Shown here: positions 11,193-22,394 of the stretch, piece after piece
Position numbering within the stretch: position 1 is the first letter of the stretch
Layout: each line of letters starts with the position of its first letter
Assembly (NCBI GenBank): GCA_003184365.1
Contig: NKYR01000096.1
Coordinates: forward strand, 62,001 to 126,000
Direction of reading: 5' to 3'
Length of the DNA: 64,000 nucleotides
Source of the DNA: Evernia prunastri
Lineage: Eukaryota; Ascomycota; Lecanoromycetes; Lecanorales; Parmeliaceae
Made by a program: the position numbers and the translations under genes
The notes under the pieces: generated by a model
Database searches by the model: none
What the model was told of the DNA's origin: nothing
The model's input: only the letters and a program-made list of their open reading frames with translations

Positions 11193-12069
11193 TTATAGCA
11201 CCACAGCAGCGACAGCGGCCAAAGCACCTGCTGCTCCCATACCCATCGCTGGTCCCATGTGCACAGCAGCACCGCTCGCTTGCGTGGAGGGGCTGGTCGT
11301 GCTACCGGTTTGTGTCCCAGTTCCACCAGCCGAAGTTGTAGAGCCTCCCTTAGCTGTGCCCGTCGAAGTTGTGGAGCCACCCTTCCCGGCCGCTGTCGTA
11401 GATGCGGGGGTTGATGCAGTATTGGTGACTGAGCCAGCCGTGATAACGACCGGCAGGAAGGAGACATCGGTTCCAGACAGTGTGGTGGCTGTCGAGGTGG
11501 GTATACCGCTCTCCTGAGTAAGGATGGCACCACTGGCACCCGCAGTACATACTGCCACGGAACTACCTGAGAGGACGCAGTTGATTGCTACCGTACTATG
11601 CCGAGGTCAGTCTCAAGCTTGGCTAAACACAGGGACCTAATTCTTACGAGTCATCGACAGCGAGGGAATAAGCGACAGTCGATGGACCCTCCACAAGAGT
11701 TATGGGAGTCGGGAATCCGCATACATCATCATCATCACTACCATCGTCGCCGAAGTCGGTGGCCGCTGCTGCTGCTGCGTCGGTGGTGGCTGCTGCTGCA
11801 GTGGTGGCTGCTGCGGTGGTGGCTGCCGCTCCATCCGATCCGCCATTGGCGCATTGAACAACATATGTGGTCGCTGTGGCATCCTGAGCGCAGGGTTCAT
11901 CGTCAGCTTGCCGCATGTGGTGAAGAGTCAGATCAGAATGACTTACTCCGCCAACGATTGATCCAACAAGACTTTGCATGTCCGCATTTGGTAGGAAGAG
12001 AGAGACGGTCTGGTTTTGAGCGACGCCGAGAGCGACCAGGGACAGTAGAGAGAAGGTGAGAGAAATCAT
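11193..12069 (-). CDS. Predicted GPI-anchored Ser/Thr/Ala-rich surface protein
   Basis: Three exons: 11947-12069, 11648-11883 and 11193-11595, giving 253 aa. The first intron (11884-11946) is 63 bp, a multiple of three with no stop, so it can be misread as coding. Its GTAAGT donor, GCTGAC branch site and GCTCAG acceptor, and the smooth join to DATATTYVVQCA, identify it as an intron. The protein starts with a signal peptide (MISLTFSLLSLVALGVAQ). It then has a short N-glycosylatable domain with spaced cysteines, Ala/Thr and Asp runs (poly-GCT/GAT codons), a second Cys-containing segment (TVAINCVLSGSSVAVC), a Ser/Thr/Gly stalk and a C-terminal hydrophobic tail (AGALAAVAAVVL) suited to GPI attachment. 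It is likely a cell-wall or plasma-membrane protein of unknown role, of a layout common in moulds. Confidence 0.85.
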
Positions 12070-13088
12070 TTTCGAAGTGATTTGTGAGAATTATCTGGAT
12101 TACTGTTTATTCTTTCAAGATTGTTGTATGGAACCTGGTTTCGATGCTGCAGCTTAGAAGATGTATTATCAAGGAGTGTTGGACTGGTCGGATGCAAGTC
12201 GAAAAGAAAAGAATGTTTTTGTGGAAAAGAGAGACAGAAAGTGAGGGAGTCGAGAATTCTTTATCCCTTTTCACTTCCGAAAGTTCACAAACAATAAAAA
12301 AGCACGCCAAGCCAATTTCGAAATTTAATACGGGAGAGTTGCGGCGTTGGAAGGCTGAGTAGGAATTAGCGCTGTGGATTTCACGCGGGCAGCCGAACTT
12401 AATTACGTGAGACCCCTATGATCTATCCCTTTGTAAAAAAAAACAGTCATTATTATTAGGTATAATCATCGATTACTTTGGTGCAACTTCAAACTTCAAA
12501 ATGTGCTATTTATGGACTCTCCGGTGTTGATGACTGTACCCGACCGTACCTGTGACTGCTGGCACTTAAGTCTACGAAGCTCGTAAGCCATTATTGAACC
12601 CTCGAGCGTGTGTAGAACAGCATTTAGCCAAAGATCGGCAAGACCGTTACTCTCGGACCCCAGCGCCTACCTTAGCATCACGGAGATGAAGTTCATGAAG
12701 CTGAAACAGCACACCCATGGTATCATAGCCTTCAGTAGGTTACCAACGGAATAGTATTACCAGTTGAAAATAGTACTCGGAAATTTACTTGCCCGGCGCG
12801 GCCGATAGCAGGAACATCTGCCATTTTGCGCAGCGTGTAGAGAATGCTCACTGGATCTTTGGCTCCGGCATTGTAAGCGTCAGCGATAATCGATCAGCTT
12901 CTTTGAAAAGGTACGAACGGTCCCAATGAGCATGCGCAGAACATTTTTTCATCAAGTGCAACTTTTCTTATCCGGGTCTTTGGCTGCCTTTAGGTACCTG
13001 TATCGCACTATGTCAAAAACACCACGGCTCGCTCCTTTCCACCAGGTGTAATTCCTTTCGTCATCTCGTTCCGACACCTTCTGGAATC
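12070..13088. other. Intergenic, AT-richer
   Basis: Upstream region of the GPI-protein gene followed by sequence with frequent stops on both strands. Short A-tracts occur near 12435. No gene, repeat or RNA gene recognised. Confidence 0.5.
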
Positions 13089-13499
13089 CTAGCTCTTGGG
13101 GCAGCCGCACCTGTCGACGAGGTTCGAAATTAATAGCCTGATGCGAAAAGAAAGGCTTCTCGTCCCACGCAACTCAATGCCAATCTCAACAGTACGTGCT
13201 GGGATCAGCTGAACATCGTGAAGTGTCTCGATGATGCGGTAATGGAATGGAGAGCTGAGGCGCCCTGTTGCACGAACCGGAATTGCGTAGCAGCGTTGGC
13301 AACCACCGAACTCCGGAGACCTCGCCAGAAGGACTTCACCGCTCAAGTATAAATTGGGAGTCAACTCTTCTGGCCAAATCCACAAGTGGCGTTGGTGATT
13401 GTCTCGTATCATGGAGACTTTGCTCACGATCGAGGCACGAAAAAGGGGGCATCCATGATGGTAAGCTAAACGACCAGAGTCTTCTGAACTTTCAGACAT
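13089..13499 (-). CDS. Hypothetical protein, 136 aa (uncertain)
   Basis: Single frame from ATG 13499 to a stop at 13089. The translation has balanced composition with Trp, Tyr, Pro and mixed charges (for example LWIWPEELTPNLYLSGEVLL), which is more protein-like than neighbouring chance frames, and the start context (gtgaATGtct) is acceptable. There is no recognisable domain, signal peptide or membrane span. A competing frame on the + strand (13268-13630) looks less natural. It could be a young or lineage-restricted gene, or chance. Confidence 0.35.
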   Translation of the reverse strand: MSESSEDSGRLAYHHGCPLFRASIVSKVSMIRDNHQRHLWIWPEELTPNLYLSGEVLLARSPEFGGCQRCYAIPVRATGRLSSPFHYRIIETLHDVQLIPARTVEIGIELRGTRSLSFRIRLLISNLVDRCGCPKS

Positions 13500-14056
13500 T
13501 CACCCTATTCTGGAGGGGGGAAGTCAATATATCGAAAAAAGGTGTCAAGATAACACATTTTAATTCAAAACGCAGAGGAAAGCCTGTGCATTGGCATGTC
13601 AATGTGGGTTTGCTGATGATCTATGCATGACTGGGCAAATGTTTTTGTACATGACCACAGTCTGATGACAAAAGGAGAGTATCTCTTAAAGATTCAATCA
13701 TAAAGCAAGGAACCATGCACAGACCCGTGCTTGAAGATGAATCGTCTCTCTCCGATTGGGTTACGAGTATTTTCATTTGGAATTAGGTGCTATCTCTGGT
13801 GTTCTAATCAGTAAAGGAGGTATGTTAGATTGTCAGGGGTGGAAAACAAAGTCCGCAAGAATAGCAACGCATGATTTCCTTCCTAACGCCAAAACCGAAT
13901 TACGCCATTGAAGAGAGAGCATTAGTACATTCCACCGTTGTCCGATAAGTCATGACGCCTGCGCCTGAGTGAAAATTGATGACCCCGATCCTCGACTCTG
14001 CCGAGGGCCGACTCCACTCCTAGTCCACCCGCACCATCAATGCCTATCAATGCCTC
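13500..14056. other. Intergenic, nothing recognised
   Basis: No coding frame of note, no repeat and no RNA gene seen between the two small hypothetical genes. Confidence 0.5.
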
Positions 14057-14497
14057 CTAGGTTCTTGCTGGCATACGCTCGTACACGACAAGCTCATAGG
14101 AATCGGTGGGATTTTCGGCAAGGAAGAAAGCTGCCTTAATAGTGTCACCCAATCCATCCTTGAACCAGGTGCCGGTCCCCACCAACCCCGTCTCTGGCGT
14201 TCCCTTATACCGCATAGTGTCACTCTTCTGGCCAGGTAGGTTCCCCTCGCCGTCGCATTCTTGGATCACAATGGACAAAGGGCCTTTCTCATCTTCGTTT
14301 CCCCCATTTTCGTTCTTCTCATCTTCCTTCTTCTCATCTTCCTTCCATACTTCTTCCACCACTTTGCACAGACGCATAACAGCCGGCTCGATCACTGCTC
14401 CGACGCCAGGGAATTTGCGACATACCATGCGGACGGGTGCGGTATTAGGACCTTGGTCGGAAGAGGAAAAGCCGGCGGCTTGAGAATTTTGAGACAT
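14057..14497 (-). CDS. Small hypothetical protein, 146 aa
   Basis: Single-exon frame with a clear ATG (gtcacgATGtct) and natural composition. The N-terminal third is Ser/Gln-rich. The middle holds an acidic-lysine stretch (KEDEKKEDEKNENGGNEDEK), and the C-terminal third is globular-looking (GLVGTGTWFKDGLGDTIKAAFF...YELVVYERM). There is no signal peptide or membrane span, so it is probably cytosolic or nuclear. I do not recognise the family. Its stop lies in a gene-poor stretch, and the nearest genes give no clue to its role. Confidence 0.6.
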   Translation of the reverse strand: MSQNSQAAGFSSSDQGPNTAPVRMVCRKFPGVGAVIEPAVMRLCKVVEEVWKEDEKKEDEKNENGGNEDEKGPLSIVIQECDGEGNLPGQKSDTMRYKGTPETGLVGTGTWFKDGLGDTIKAAFFLAENPTDSYELVVYERMPART

Positions 14498-15782
14498 CGT
14501 GACTGATGTTTAGTGGCTTGGAATTGCTGATGATGAACGATTTGCTTGCGCGGAAGTATGTGCGGTGTATAAATGCTAGTGTACGTATGAAGGCTGTGTG
14601 TGCATTTGCTAGTATGTATCAAAGTGTCTGTAGAGTCCTGCTCTAATTATATGCTGCTGATGGATATGAAAGGAAGAAGCAAGAAGATGAAGATCTCCTC
14701 CTTCGGACTTATAATTTACACAGCCTGAAAACTTGAGACATCGTAGCGCTGGATGAGCGACTGGGTGGGTCGAAACATGCTCCGCAAAGGAAGCAGGAAA
14801 TGTCTGCGGTTGAATGTTTTGACTCTTATGGTCGTATCTGATTTGGGGGTAAATCTAATCTTGGTTTCATTCATAGCAAAGCTCGGGAGTACAGGTCGGG
14901 ACAAGTGGCTGAAAGGGCTGAAGCATACGGAACGAAGAAAAGCAGGAAATGCTAGCGGTTGGAGGTTTTGACCCTTACGGCTGTTTTCGAATCAAAGGGG
15001 CAAGAAGCACGAAGGGTCAGCCCACCATTGATTTCTGCGATTGCAGCTTAGGTTGTTGCAAGCTGGATGTATCTTGGTCAACGAGCTTCCTGCGCCTGAC
15101 ATCCCTACGACTGAAAGCAGCCAATTTATGTTATTCCCGTTTTTATCTGCAAATACTGTATTCCCCCCAGGATGCATACATCATGAGGAATATACACGCC
15201 ATCAGTGTGTTTTTGACAAATAAATTGGTCTGTCACCGATCATTAAGTGGTGTAAAATGATTCCCTCTTTTGTGAGGGCCTAGGAGCCGAGACGCAAGCG
15301 AGGCAAAAATCACCCTCTGAACGGCATTTATAGAGAGCAGCCAGCTAATGTTCTTTTAACAACTGCGGGCGTAACAGCTTTTACACAGCCGTCAACAGAA
15401 AGCTAGACTCGATTCAGCGTCCTATCACATAGAGCGAAACACCAGCCAAGGAGTACTGCGTGCTCCTGCGGGGGACGGTGTTTTGAGAACGGGAAAACTT
15501 CATGTGGTCTCGGGGGTCGACCGTGAGACACCAATCAGCGCCATACAGCAGTTTTGACCATTCTAGTAGATAGTTCTTGCACTGTATCAAATAAGTTACA
15601 TCTGAGACAACGTAAAATCACAAAGCTAGGTATACAAAATCCGAGCGAGGTGAGCCCAGTAGTCCACCGTAGTGGAGCCGCGCCTCTTCCGAAGATCATG
15701 CGGGGTTGGTCAAATTCATCCACCAAACCACCGACTTCGGAGCAGTTGTCTCAAAATAAGGTCCCCTTACTTCTCCGGTCCC
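14498..15782. other. Intergenic with a diverged ~64 bp direct repeat
   Basis: Promoter side of two divergent genes. The only structure seen is an imperfect direct repeat (about 14771-14835 and 14919-14983). The remaining open frames are short and unremarkable. Confidence 0.5.
14771..14983. repeat. Imperfect direct repeat, differences mostly transitions
   Basis: Copy 1 (about 14771-14835) and copy 2 (about 14919-14983) share GCAGGAAATG, GCGGTTG and GTTTTGAC blocks in the same order and spacing. Many of the differences between them are C/T or G/A, e.g. GACTCTTATGG versus GACCCTTACGG. The copies are ~148 bp apart in the same orientation. Confidence 0.5.
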
Positions 15783-18258
15783 ATGAACCCGCTGCCTGCT
15801 GCCGCATTGCCTCGTACCCAGAGCAGTGCTGGTAGCATTGGCAATGCTGCTTCCACAAGCACAACTGCCAGTCCCACCAGCGTCAAAGGCAAGCGCGGCA
15901 GGAAAAGGGAAAGTTCGAGCCCAAGTGAGCCCGATGGATATGAGGGCAGTATTGGGGATAAGAGGAGGCAGCCTGGGGTGAAGAGGGCGTGTAATGAATG
16001 CCGCCAGCAAAAGGTGGGCTCGTCGTGCGCAGAGAAGGCTACATAGCTGATGAGTCATGGGTCAGTTACGATGCGATGTTGTGACAGAGCCGTCGTACAC
16101 AACATGCACACGATGTCAACGCCTGAACCTGGAGTGCAAGATTGAATCCAATTTCAAAAGAGTGGGAAAGCGTAGCAAGAATGCAGAGATGGAGAGAGAA
16201 ATTGTAGAGTTACGAAGGCAGCTAGGCCTCCAACAGCCATCACCATCTGCAACTGGACCTACAATCAAGCCTTCATTGAGCGTTTCTGCTAGCCCTACCA
16301 TATCTCACCTGCCTGCCCATATGGATCAGTATATGGGCTCCGAGGAGGCTGTGGCATCTCTGATGGACCTGAGATCTGGCCTCGAGGGTGGATCCTTTCT
16401 GAGGAGTCCAAATGCACAGATGCTGCTTACGAGACGGATTGGAGATGTCATTCTCACTCATGACCGTGTGCAGGAATTGTTCCAACAGTATGTGATAGTC
16501 CATCCAATACGTGGAACCTGTCTGACAGGGAGCCAGCTTCTTCACGTGCTACCATCCTTTCATGCCCTTCGTGGATCCTGCAAGAACCCCAGACGAGTAC
16601 TACCAATCATCGCCTTTGCTATTCTGGGTCATCATCAGTGTAGCTACCCGTCGATATGACACTAATCTTCTGACCTCATTGGCTGTCCCACTATCTGAAC
16701 TACTTTGGAAGACTCTTGCAGACGTTCCCCAAAATTATATCGTTGTGAAAGCATTATGCATTCTCTGCACATGGCCGCTACCAATGAGCAGTACCTCTTC
16801 AGATCCAACATTCATGCTTTCCGGATTGATGATGCAAATAGCAATGCAGATCGGCCTGCACCGACCTTCTCATGCTCAAGACTTTACCAAGTTCAAGGTG
16901 GAATTGCGGGAGGAGGAGTTGAGGGATCGTGTACGGACATGGGCTACTTGCAATGCTGTCGCACAGCGGTAAGTCATACGGCTGCGTACCACTTATACCT
17001 AAAGAAGCTGAACATCTAAAGAGTCGCTACCGGCTACGGTCAACCTCCATCGACGTTCTATGACTGGACACTGGCTCCTTCAGGGGCACACGAACCTAGC
17101 TTCAGACTTTCAGATGAAGTCTACGGACGATTGTTGATCGAAAAATTTAGCAATAAGGTTACAAAGGCGTTGTACAGCAATCGCTTGGACCCTGTTGGAC
17201 TGGTCAGTGATGATGAGAGATCAGTACATACAACGTTCCTTGCTAGGGAGTACGAGGATCTGGAGCAAAAGCTGCAGCTTGATGGTCACTGTACGTGCAG
17301 CTTCTTGCGACTATAATTCTTTGCCTTCGTAGCCGTCTTGATCGTGTCGTTGAGATCGCATCGACTTCGGTACCTGCCTCCAAAAATTCTAACACTTTAG
17401 CAGTCTCTGCAGTCTATCTTCGTGCCGCCAATCTTCACCTCCGTCTCTCAGCCTTCTTCGACTCCCCGTCCTCAAATGACTACCACATCGAGCTCTTCGC
17501 ACTATGGCGATCGACCACTACGTTTCTCGAAGCGGCCTTCAACGTCAACACAGCCGCAGGCAACTTACTCGTTTACTCTACCAATTACATCCTCCAAATG
17601 ATCATCGCCGCTGGCTTCTCGCTGTTGAAACTGATGAACAGCTTCTTCGCCCGTCACGTCGACTTCGAGTACGGCAGAACCTTATTCAACCGCACCATTC
17701 AAGCCATCCGATCCATCAGTGTATTCACGAATGATCTGCCAAACAGACTCGCCGAAGTCTTAGCACAGCTTTGGAGGAGCAGCGGAGCCGGTTCGAGACT
17801 ATCGATCGCTACCAACGACAGCATTGACAGCTCTTTACAACTCAAAGTCAAATGCCGCATGAGCATGAGCCTGGTCTTCGATTCCGTCTGGCGATGGCGG
17901 GAAGAATTCCAAGCCCAAGGTCGCGGCAATCTCGAGTGTATGCCCTCCCTTTCTTTTTCTCTCTTTACCTTCTCTCTCTTTCTTCTCGCATCACCCGTCC
18001 ACGCTAACAACGTCGCCAGCCGCGCTGAAAAACCCAACGAACCCCGACTCCGCCGTCGAATCCTCCACCACCTCCCTCGCGGACAACAGTCTCGCGCCCT
18101 CGGCCCTCCTCGGCGGCACCCTCACCCCGTCCGACGGCTTCGGCGGCGAATCCAACTACCAGGTCTTTGACCCGCTGAACTGGATGCTGGATGGGCTTGT
18201 AGATCTACCGTACGACCTTTCAATCGGGCCCGATATGGAGGTGCAGGGCTTGACGTAA
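15783..18258 (+). CDS. Zn(II)2Cys6 transcription factor, Leu3-like
   Basis: Six exons (15783-16013, 16066-16487, 16537-16968, 17022-17290, 17404-17937, 18020-18258) close to a 708-aa frame. A low-complexity N-terminus leads to a basic stretch and a zinc cluster with cysteines at ~70, 73, 80, 91, 94 and 101 (ACNECRQQK joined over intron 1 to LRCD, then CTRCQRLNLEC). A linker and heptad-like helix (AEMEREIVELRRQL) follow for dimerisation. The middle region (FHPFMPFVDP-like, ...FWVIISVATRRY) matches the fungal-specific transcription factor domain, and the acidic, hydrophobic C-terminus ends DGLVDLPYDL. CRQQK plus the FKR-xx-KR linker resembles Leu3/LeuB regulators of branched-chain amino acid and nitrogen genes, so that is the suggested class rather than a proven ortholog. 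It is nuclear. Intron 4 is longer (113 bp), and its acceptor (17403 or 18 bases later) is the least certain border. Confidence 0.9.
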
Positions 18259-18401
18259 ATAGAGCGATGAGAGTATGCCTTATGAGTGATATGAAAGCAC
18301 GTATACAACAACATCAATATGAATCATTTTCTCCCGACTTCTGGGCCATTCAATGTGTGATCTATGTACTCGAAGTATCATCCCCTACATCTCATAAAAA
18401 A

Positions 18402-19681
18402 TCACGCCCCAGTCCTCCCCTCTAATCCTTCCTTCCCTCCGGCTACCTCTCCCCCCTCCTCCCCCACCGCCTTAACCACCGTACCCCCCTTCGGCGCACC
18501 CCCCCGACGCCCATTCGTCCCACTAGCCTGACGCCTCTTCCACATCAGCCTCGCAGCCGCCGCTCTGACCGGATCCTTCCCCCTCGACCCCCCCACTGGC
18601 TCCGTCTTGACCTGCGGCTTCGACGCCACTTTGGAGGCCAATTCCCGCTGCTTCTTCTCCGGCACATTTTCCGGGCCCGCGGAAGGGTCCTTGGCCTCCG
18701 GCTTGATATTGTTGCGGGAAGTGCGGACCCACGGCGGCGGCGTGAACGAGCGGGCGCGGGTGTCCTGTTTCTTGGCCGCTGGCTGCTGGTCGATGGGTGG
18801 TGTATGGGCGTCGTGGGTGTCGGGCTGTCGGGTGCGTTTGGTGGATTTTCGGGGGGCGGATACGGCTGCTGCGGTGTCGTCGTGCATGACGCGGGGCTTG
18901 CGGATGCGCTTGCCGTCGACGGGTTGCATGGGTTCGTTCATGTCGATGTGGAGTTCGTCGCGGGGTCCCGGGCCCGTCGTGGATTTTGTGGCACGCGGTT
19001 TGGCTGTGCTTTGGGGGGTGTTGTTGCCCGTGGTTTGGACGGTGTTGGGGCGGAGCTGCTGCAGGGATTCGTGGTGTTTTCGGTCGTATTCCGCTGGGTT
19101 TTCGAGTTTGCGGGGGTTGGCTTTGAGCTTCTTGTGGGTATAGGGAGATTCGCGCGTGCGACTGGGTTCATGTTGAAGGAATATGAACTCGTCTTGCCAT
19201 TTCACCATGGCTTGCTGAGCCCTCAATGCTGCAATGTGAAGGGCATCGTCCGAGAGAGACTCATAGTTGGCAAGCGAAGAGATCAGCTCTTCGGCATCTG
19301 GAGATGGGGAACGAGACGTAGAATGTGACGGAGATGAGGGGACGCTGTCGCCTCCGGCACACAAATCAGGGGTAACAGGACGCGGTTCCAGCCCAATCGA
19401 TGGGCTGGCAGCCGGTCCAGCGGCCGTAGTGGAAGGGTCGATGCGAGTATCTGGTACAACAGACGGGCTAGTAGCCACTCCACCTACTTCTTTAGGCGGG
19501 CCAGTATCCGGCGCTGTGGTCAAGAGAAGAGAGGTAGCGGCCATGGTATTTGCTCCAGTATATGCGCTGATACGTTGGGGATTGTCAGGACCAGCCTGAC
19601 CGGCAATGTAGGCTTGGGGTGACTGCATTGGTTAGACAGATAGAGACGCAGCCCAAGAAAAAGACGTACGTTAGAGTTCAT
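18402..19681 (-). CDS. Unknown, probably nuclear, basic protein (410 aa)
   Basis: A 12-base first exon (19670-19681, encoding MNSN) is spliced over a 47 bp intron (GTACGT...TCTAACC...TGCAG) to 18402-19622. This replaces a false start inside the intron end. The N-terminal ~110 residues are Pro/Ser/Thr-rich. A conserved-looking helical segment follows (LSDDALHIAALRAQQAMVKW, then PYTHKKLKANPRKL...EYDRKHHESL). The remainder is Lys/Arg/Pro-rich with RKPR-like basic patches and ends with a Gly/Arg/Lys-rich tail after MWKRRQASGTNGRRGGAP. Composition and basic patches suggest a nuclear or chromatin role (inference). I do not recognise the family name. The gene converges with the Leu3-like gene (143 bp between stops). 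Confidence 0.75.
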
Positions 19682-20171
19682 GATAGCTTTAAGGGGAATA
19701 AGAAAGAAAGGTGTTATTGTTGAGATAACGGGTACCAGACTACGCAGATGATGTCGTCGCCAAAAAAGTAGATAAGTTAAATGAGAAAGACGAATACTCA
19801 AGATGCATGCAACATTAACGTAACGTTATAGATGTTATAGAATGAGAATTTTGGAAGAGATGTGACACCTACTTATCCAATCTAGAGGCGGGTCAAATGG
19901 CCAGGACCAATTGACAATAGGTAGCTTTACGATACAGTCAATAGACATTATTCCAGTCATCAATTGTATGAATTTCACACTTGTCAATAGTACCTATTAT
20001 TACTGTTGTAGTATTGTGGTGTTGTTCACTTCACTTCTGTTAGGCAGAGGCTTTGAAAAGGAACAACGCTAGCCGGGGGCCCCTTGCCAAATTCCGACCA
20101 ACCAACAACAAGCATCATCGACTTCGATCCATCACTTTTCCACCAATTGTACAGATTTGGAAAGCTTCAAC
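19682..20171. promoter_or_regulatory. Divergent intergenic region (unknown gene / MTC1)
   Basis: 490 bp separating the start of the minus-strand nuclear protein gene from MTC1 on the plus strand, so it must hold both promoters. Short AT-rich segments are present. No specific operator is identifiable. Confidence 0.5.
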
Positions 20172-21727
20172 ATGTCGAAGAAAGAAAAACTGACGGATGA
20201 GGAGCTTTTCGCTCAGTTTGAGGGTCTAGAAGGTGACAGCGCTGCAGTCCAAGCCCCAAAACCAGCAACAGGCGGCCAGCAATCAGATGCAGACCTTTTC
20301 GAAGAGCTAGGCATTCCAGAGAGACCAAAGCCAAGCAGTCGCCCACATACACCCCGGCCACAGAGTACATCAACAGCATCAGCAACAAGGTCATCTCCGA
20401 AGCTTACTCGAGCAGCTACGCCTAGCTCTACCGATGGCGGGCGGTCCAGTGAGGAGAAAGCACACCAACGCAAATCGGGTGATAGTGCGCGATCTTTCCA
20501 CAATAGCTTTACCCCAGCGAGCAGTGGAGAAGGGGAGACCGAACCCGAGAAGTCCGCCTCTTTTGTGCCAGAAACAGTGCAGGCACAGAGCACAGGTGGA
20601 GGATGGTGGGGAAGCGTCTTTTCTACGGCGAGTGCTGCTGTGAAGCAGGCCGAAGCTTTGGCAAAGGAGATTAGGCAGAATGAGGAGGCTCAGCGGTGGG
20701 CAGAGCAGGTCAAGGGCAATGTGGGTGCTTTACGCGGTTTAGGTACGCCATTCAATTGTTCCTCTACGCGTTGATTTGATGTTGACTGATTCTAGGCGGC
20801 GAACTTCGCTCCCGCGCTCTCCCAACCTTCACCAACATACTACACACCCTAGCTCCACCAATCTCCTCCCATGAACGCCTGCAGATTCACATCACTCACG
20901 ACATCGTTGGCTACCCCTCCCTTGATCCGCTAATCTACTCTACCTTCTCCCGTGTCATGGCACAAGTCGAGGGCGGAGATCTGATGGTCATCCAGCGCGG
21001 GCAAGAATCCACTCAGAAGCGGGGCGAGGATGCCGGTTTCACAGGCTCGAGCAGCAATGGCTGGAGTGATGGCCCGTGGTGGAGACAAGTGACCGAAGCT
21101 CGGAACTTGGGAGCTGTCAAGGGACTTCTAGAAGGGACTAAGCTCTCGAAAGTCAGTGCCGAGTCTTACGCTACCGATTATTTCGCGCCACGCGGTGGGT
21201 TAGAGGAAGCGGCCAAACAAGCTACAGAGGTCCTGAGTGAAAGCAACCCAGTCCGCAGCAGCGATATATTCCTTGCTATCCAAGCGATCAGCCAGACCTC
21301 GCCCAAAGACTTTTTCGGCGGCCCGACCTCGCAGGCAGAGAGCGATCAAGGCGTTGTCGAGCCAGAAGATGATGATCTCGTCTCGTTCGCTATCTACCTC
21401 CACGATCCTATCCATGGCATCACATTCAACACCGTCACACAAACACTGCCACAGAAATGGACCGAGTGGCTGGACGCATCCGCAACGTCCGATTCGGCGG
21501 AGTCAGGCTTGCCCGAGGAGATTGCGGAGATCGTGAATACAGGTGGTGTGGATCCAAGAGAGTGGGTTGCGGAGTGGGTCGAAGAAGTGCTGTCGCTGGG
21601 CGTGGGAGTCGTTGCGCAGAGGTATGTCGCTAGGAGAATGGGTGTAGGTTTGGGTGGTATTGGAAGGGGAAAGGCCAGGCAGGAGGCGCTGGAATCGGGT
21701 GGTGGGGAGGCTGCGAGGGCTGTATGA
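20172..21727 (+). CDS. mtc1: Maintenance of telomere capping protein 1 (Mtc1)
   Basis: Exons 20172-20742 and 20796-21727 (53 bp intron, GTACGC...TTGACTGATTCTAG) give 500 aa, the usual length for fungal Mtc1. The ATG at 20172 (caacATGtcg) begins the typical MSKKEKLTDEELFAQFEGL. A Ser/Pro-rich acidic N-terminal third leads to a GGGWWGSVFSTASAAVKQAE helix characteristic of the family. The conserved C-terminal two thirds include the SFAIYLHDPIHGITFNTVTQ and EWVAEWVEEVLSLGVGVVAQ segments. In yeast Mtc1 is a coat-associated (COPI-linked) cytosolic protein whose loss affects telomere-capping mutants; the molecular role is not well defined. All family landmarks are present, so it is probably functional. 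Confidence 0.88.
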
Positions 21728-21982
21728 TGGTTCGAGCGTTTTCTTTCTTTCTTTTTGAATGGGACGAAAGGTCTCGTGGGCGTCCGGTGCTTTGGCGATA
21801 TCCATACGCGGAACAGCAGGTGTCTTTATGCTCGCTCGTGTATTCTAGGCTGGCTTCCGCGGCTCGTTGCTCTTGCAAGTTCCTCGAGAGTATCTCCTCA
21901 CAAACTCCACCGCTATGCATACCAATTTTCACCTCCCCTGTCGCCTCAGCAAACCCCATCTTCCCCGCCTCCCCAACCCAAA

Positions 21983-22394
21983 CTATTTCCCCGCCTTTCC
22001 CCTCCCCCCTCCCACCCCCTTATCCTTCTTCCCGCCCCCCAACATCTCCAAATGCCCCGCCTTCTCCGCCAACGCCCTCTCCGTCCTCCCCGTCAGTCCA
22101 GCCGTGTACTTCTACAAGTGCCCATCGTCAGCAGCGAGCTCCCTTTCTTTCCCCCACGCAGCAGTACAAGTCTAGCAGCCTCTTGGAGGGCAGTGAGAGA
22201 GGCAGAGATGGGGAACGCAAGAACGCAAGAATGGAAGCGAAGAGACGGACCTTTGTGATCTTCTTCTGCCTCACGAGATTCTTCTTCTTGGGCGCGATGG
22301 CGCGTTGGCCCTTTTTGGGGTTGAGGGCGGAGGGTTTGCGTGTGGATGAGGCGGGGGCGGTGGATTTTCTGGTTTTGAGGGTGCCTTGTGCCAT
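21983..22394 (-). CDS. DUF2462/UPF0390 family small basic protein
   Basis: Two exons: 22251-22394 (48 codons) and 21983-22111 (42 codons plus stop), with a 139 bp intron (GTCCGT...CTTGTAG), giving 90 aa. The first exon is a Lys/Ser-rich basic stretch ending LVRQKKITK. The second continues with KYTAGLTGRTERALAEKAGH, LEMLGGGKKDKG and a Gly/Lys tail. The AEKAGHLEML signature and overall size match the DUF2462 family (human relative C19orf53), thought to be small nucleolar or RNA-associated proteins; the role is not established. The long intron and weak donor hide the second exon from simple frame scanning. The gene is convergent with MTC1, stops 255 bp apart. Confidence 0.85.
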
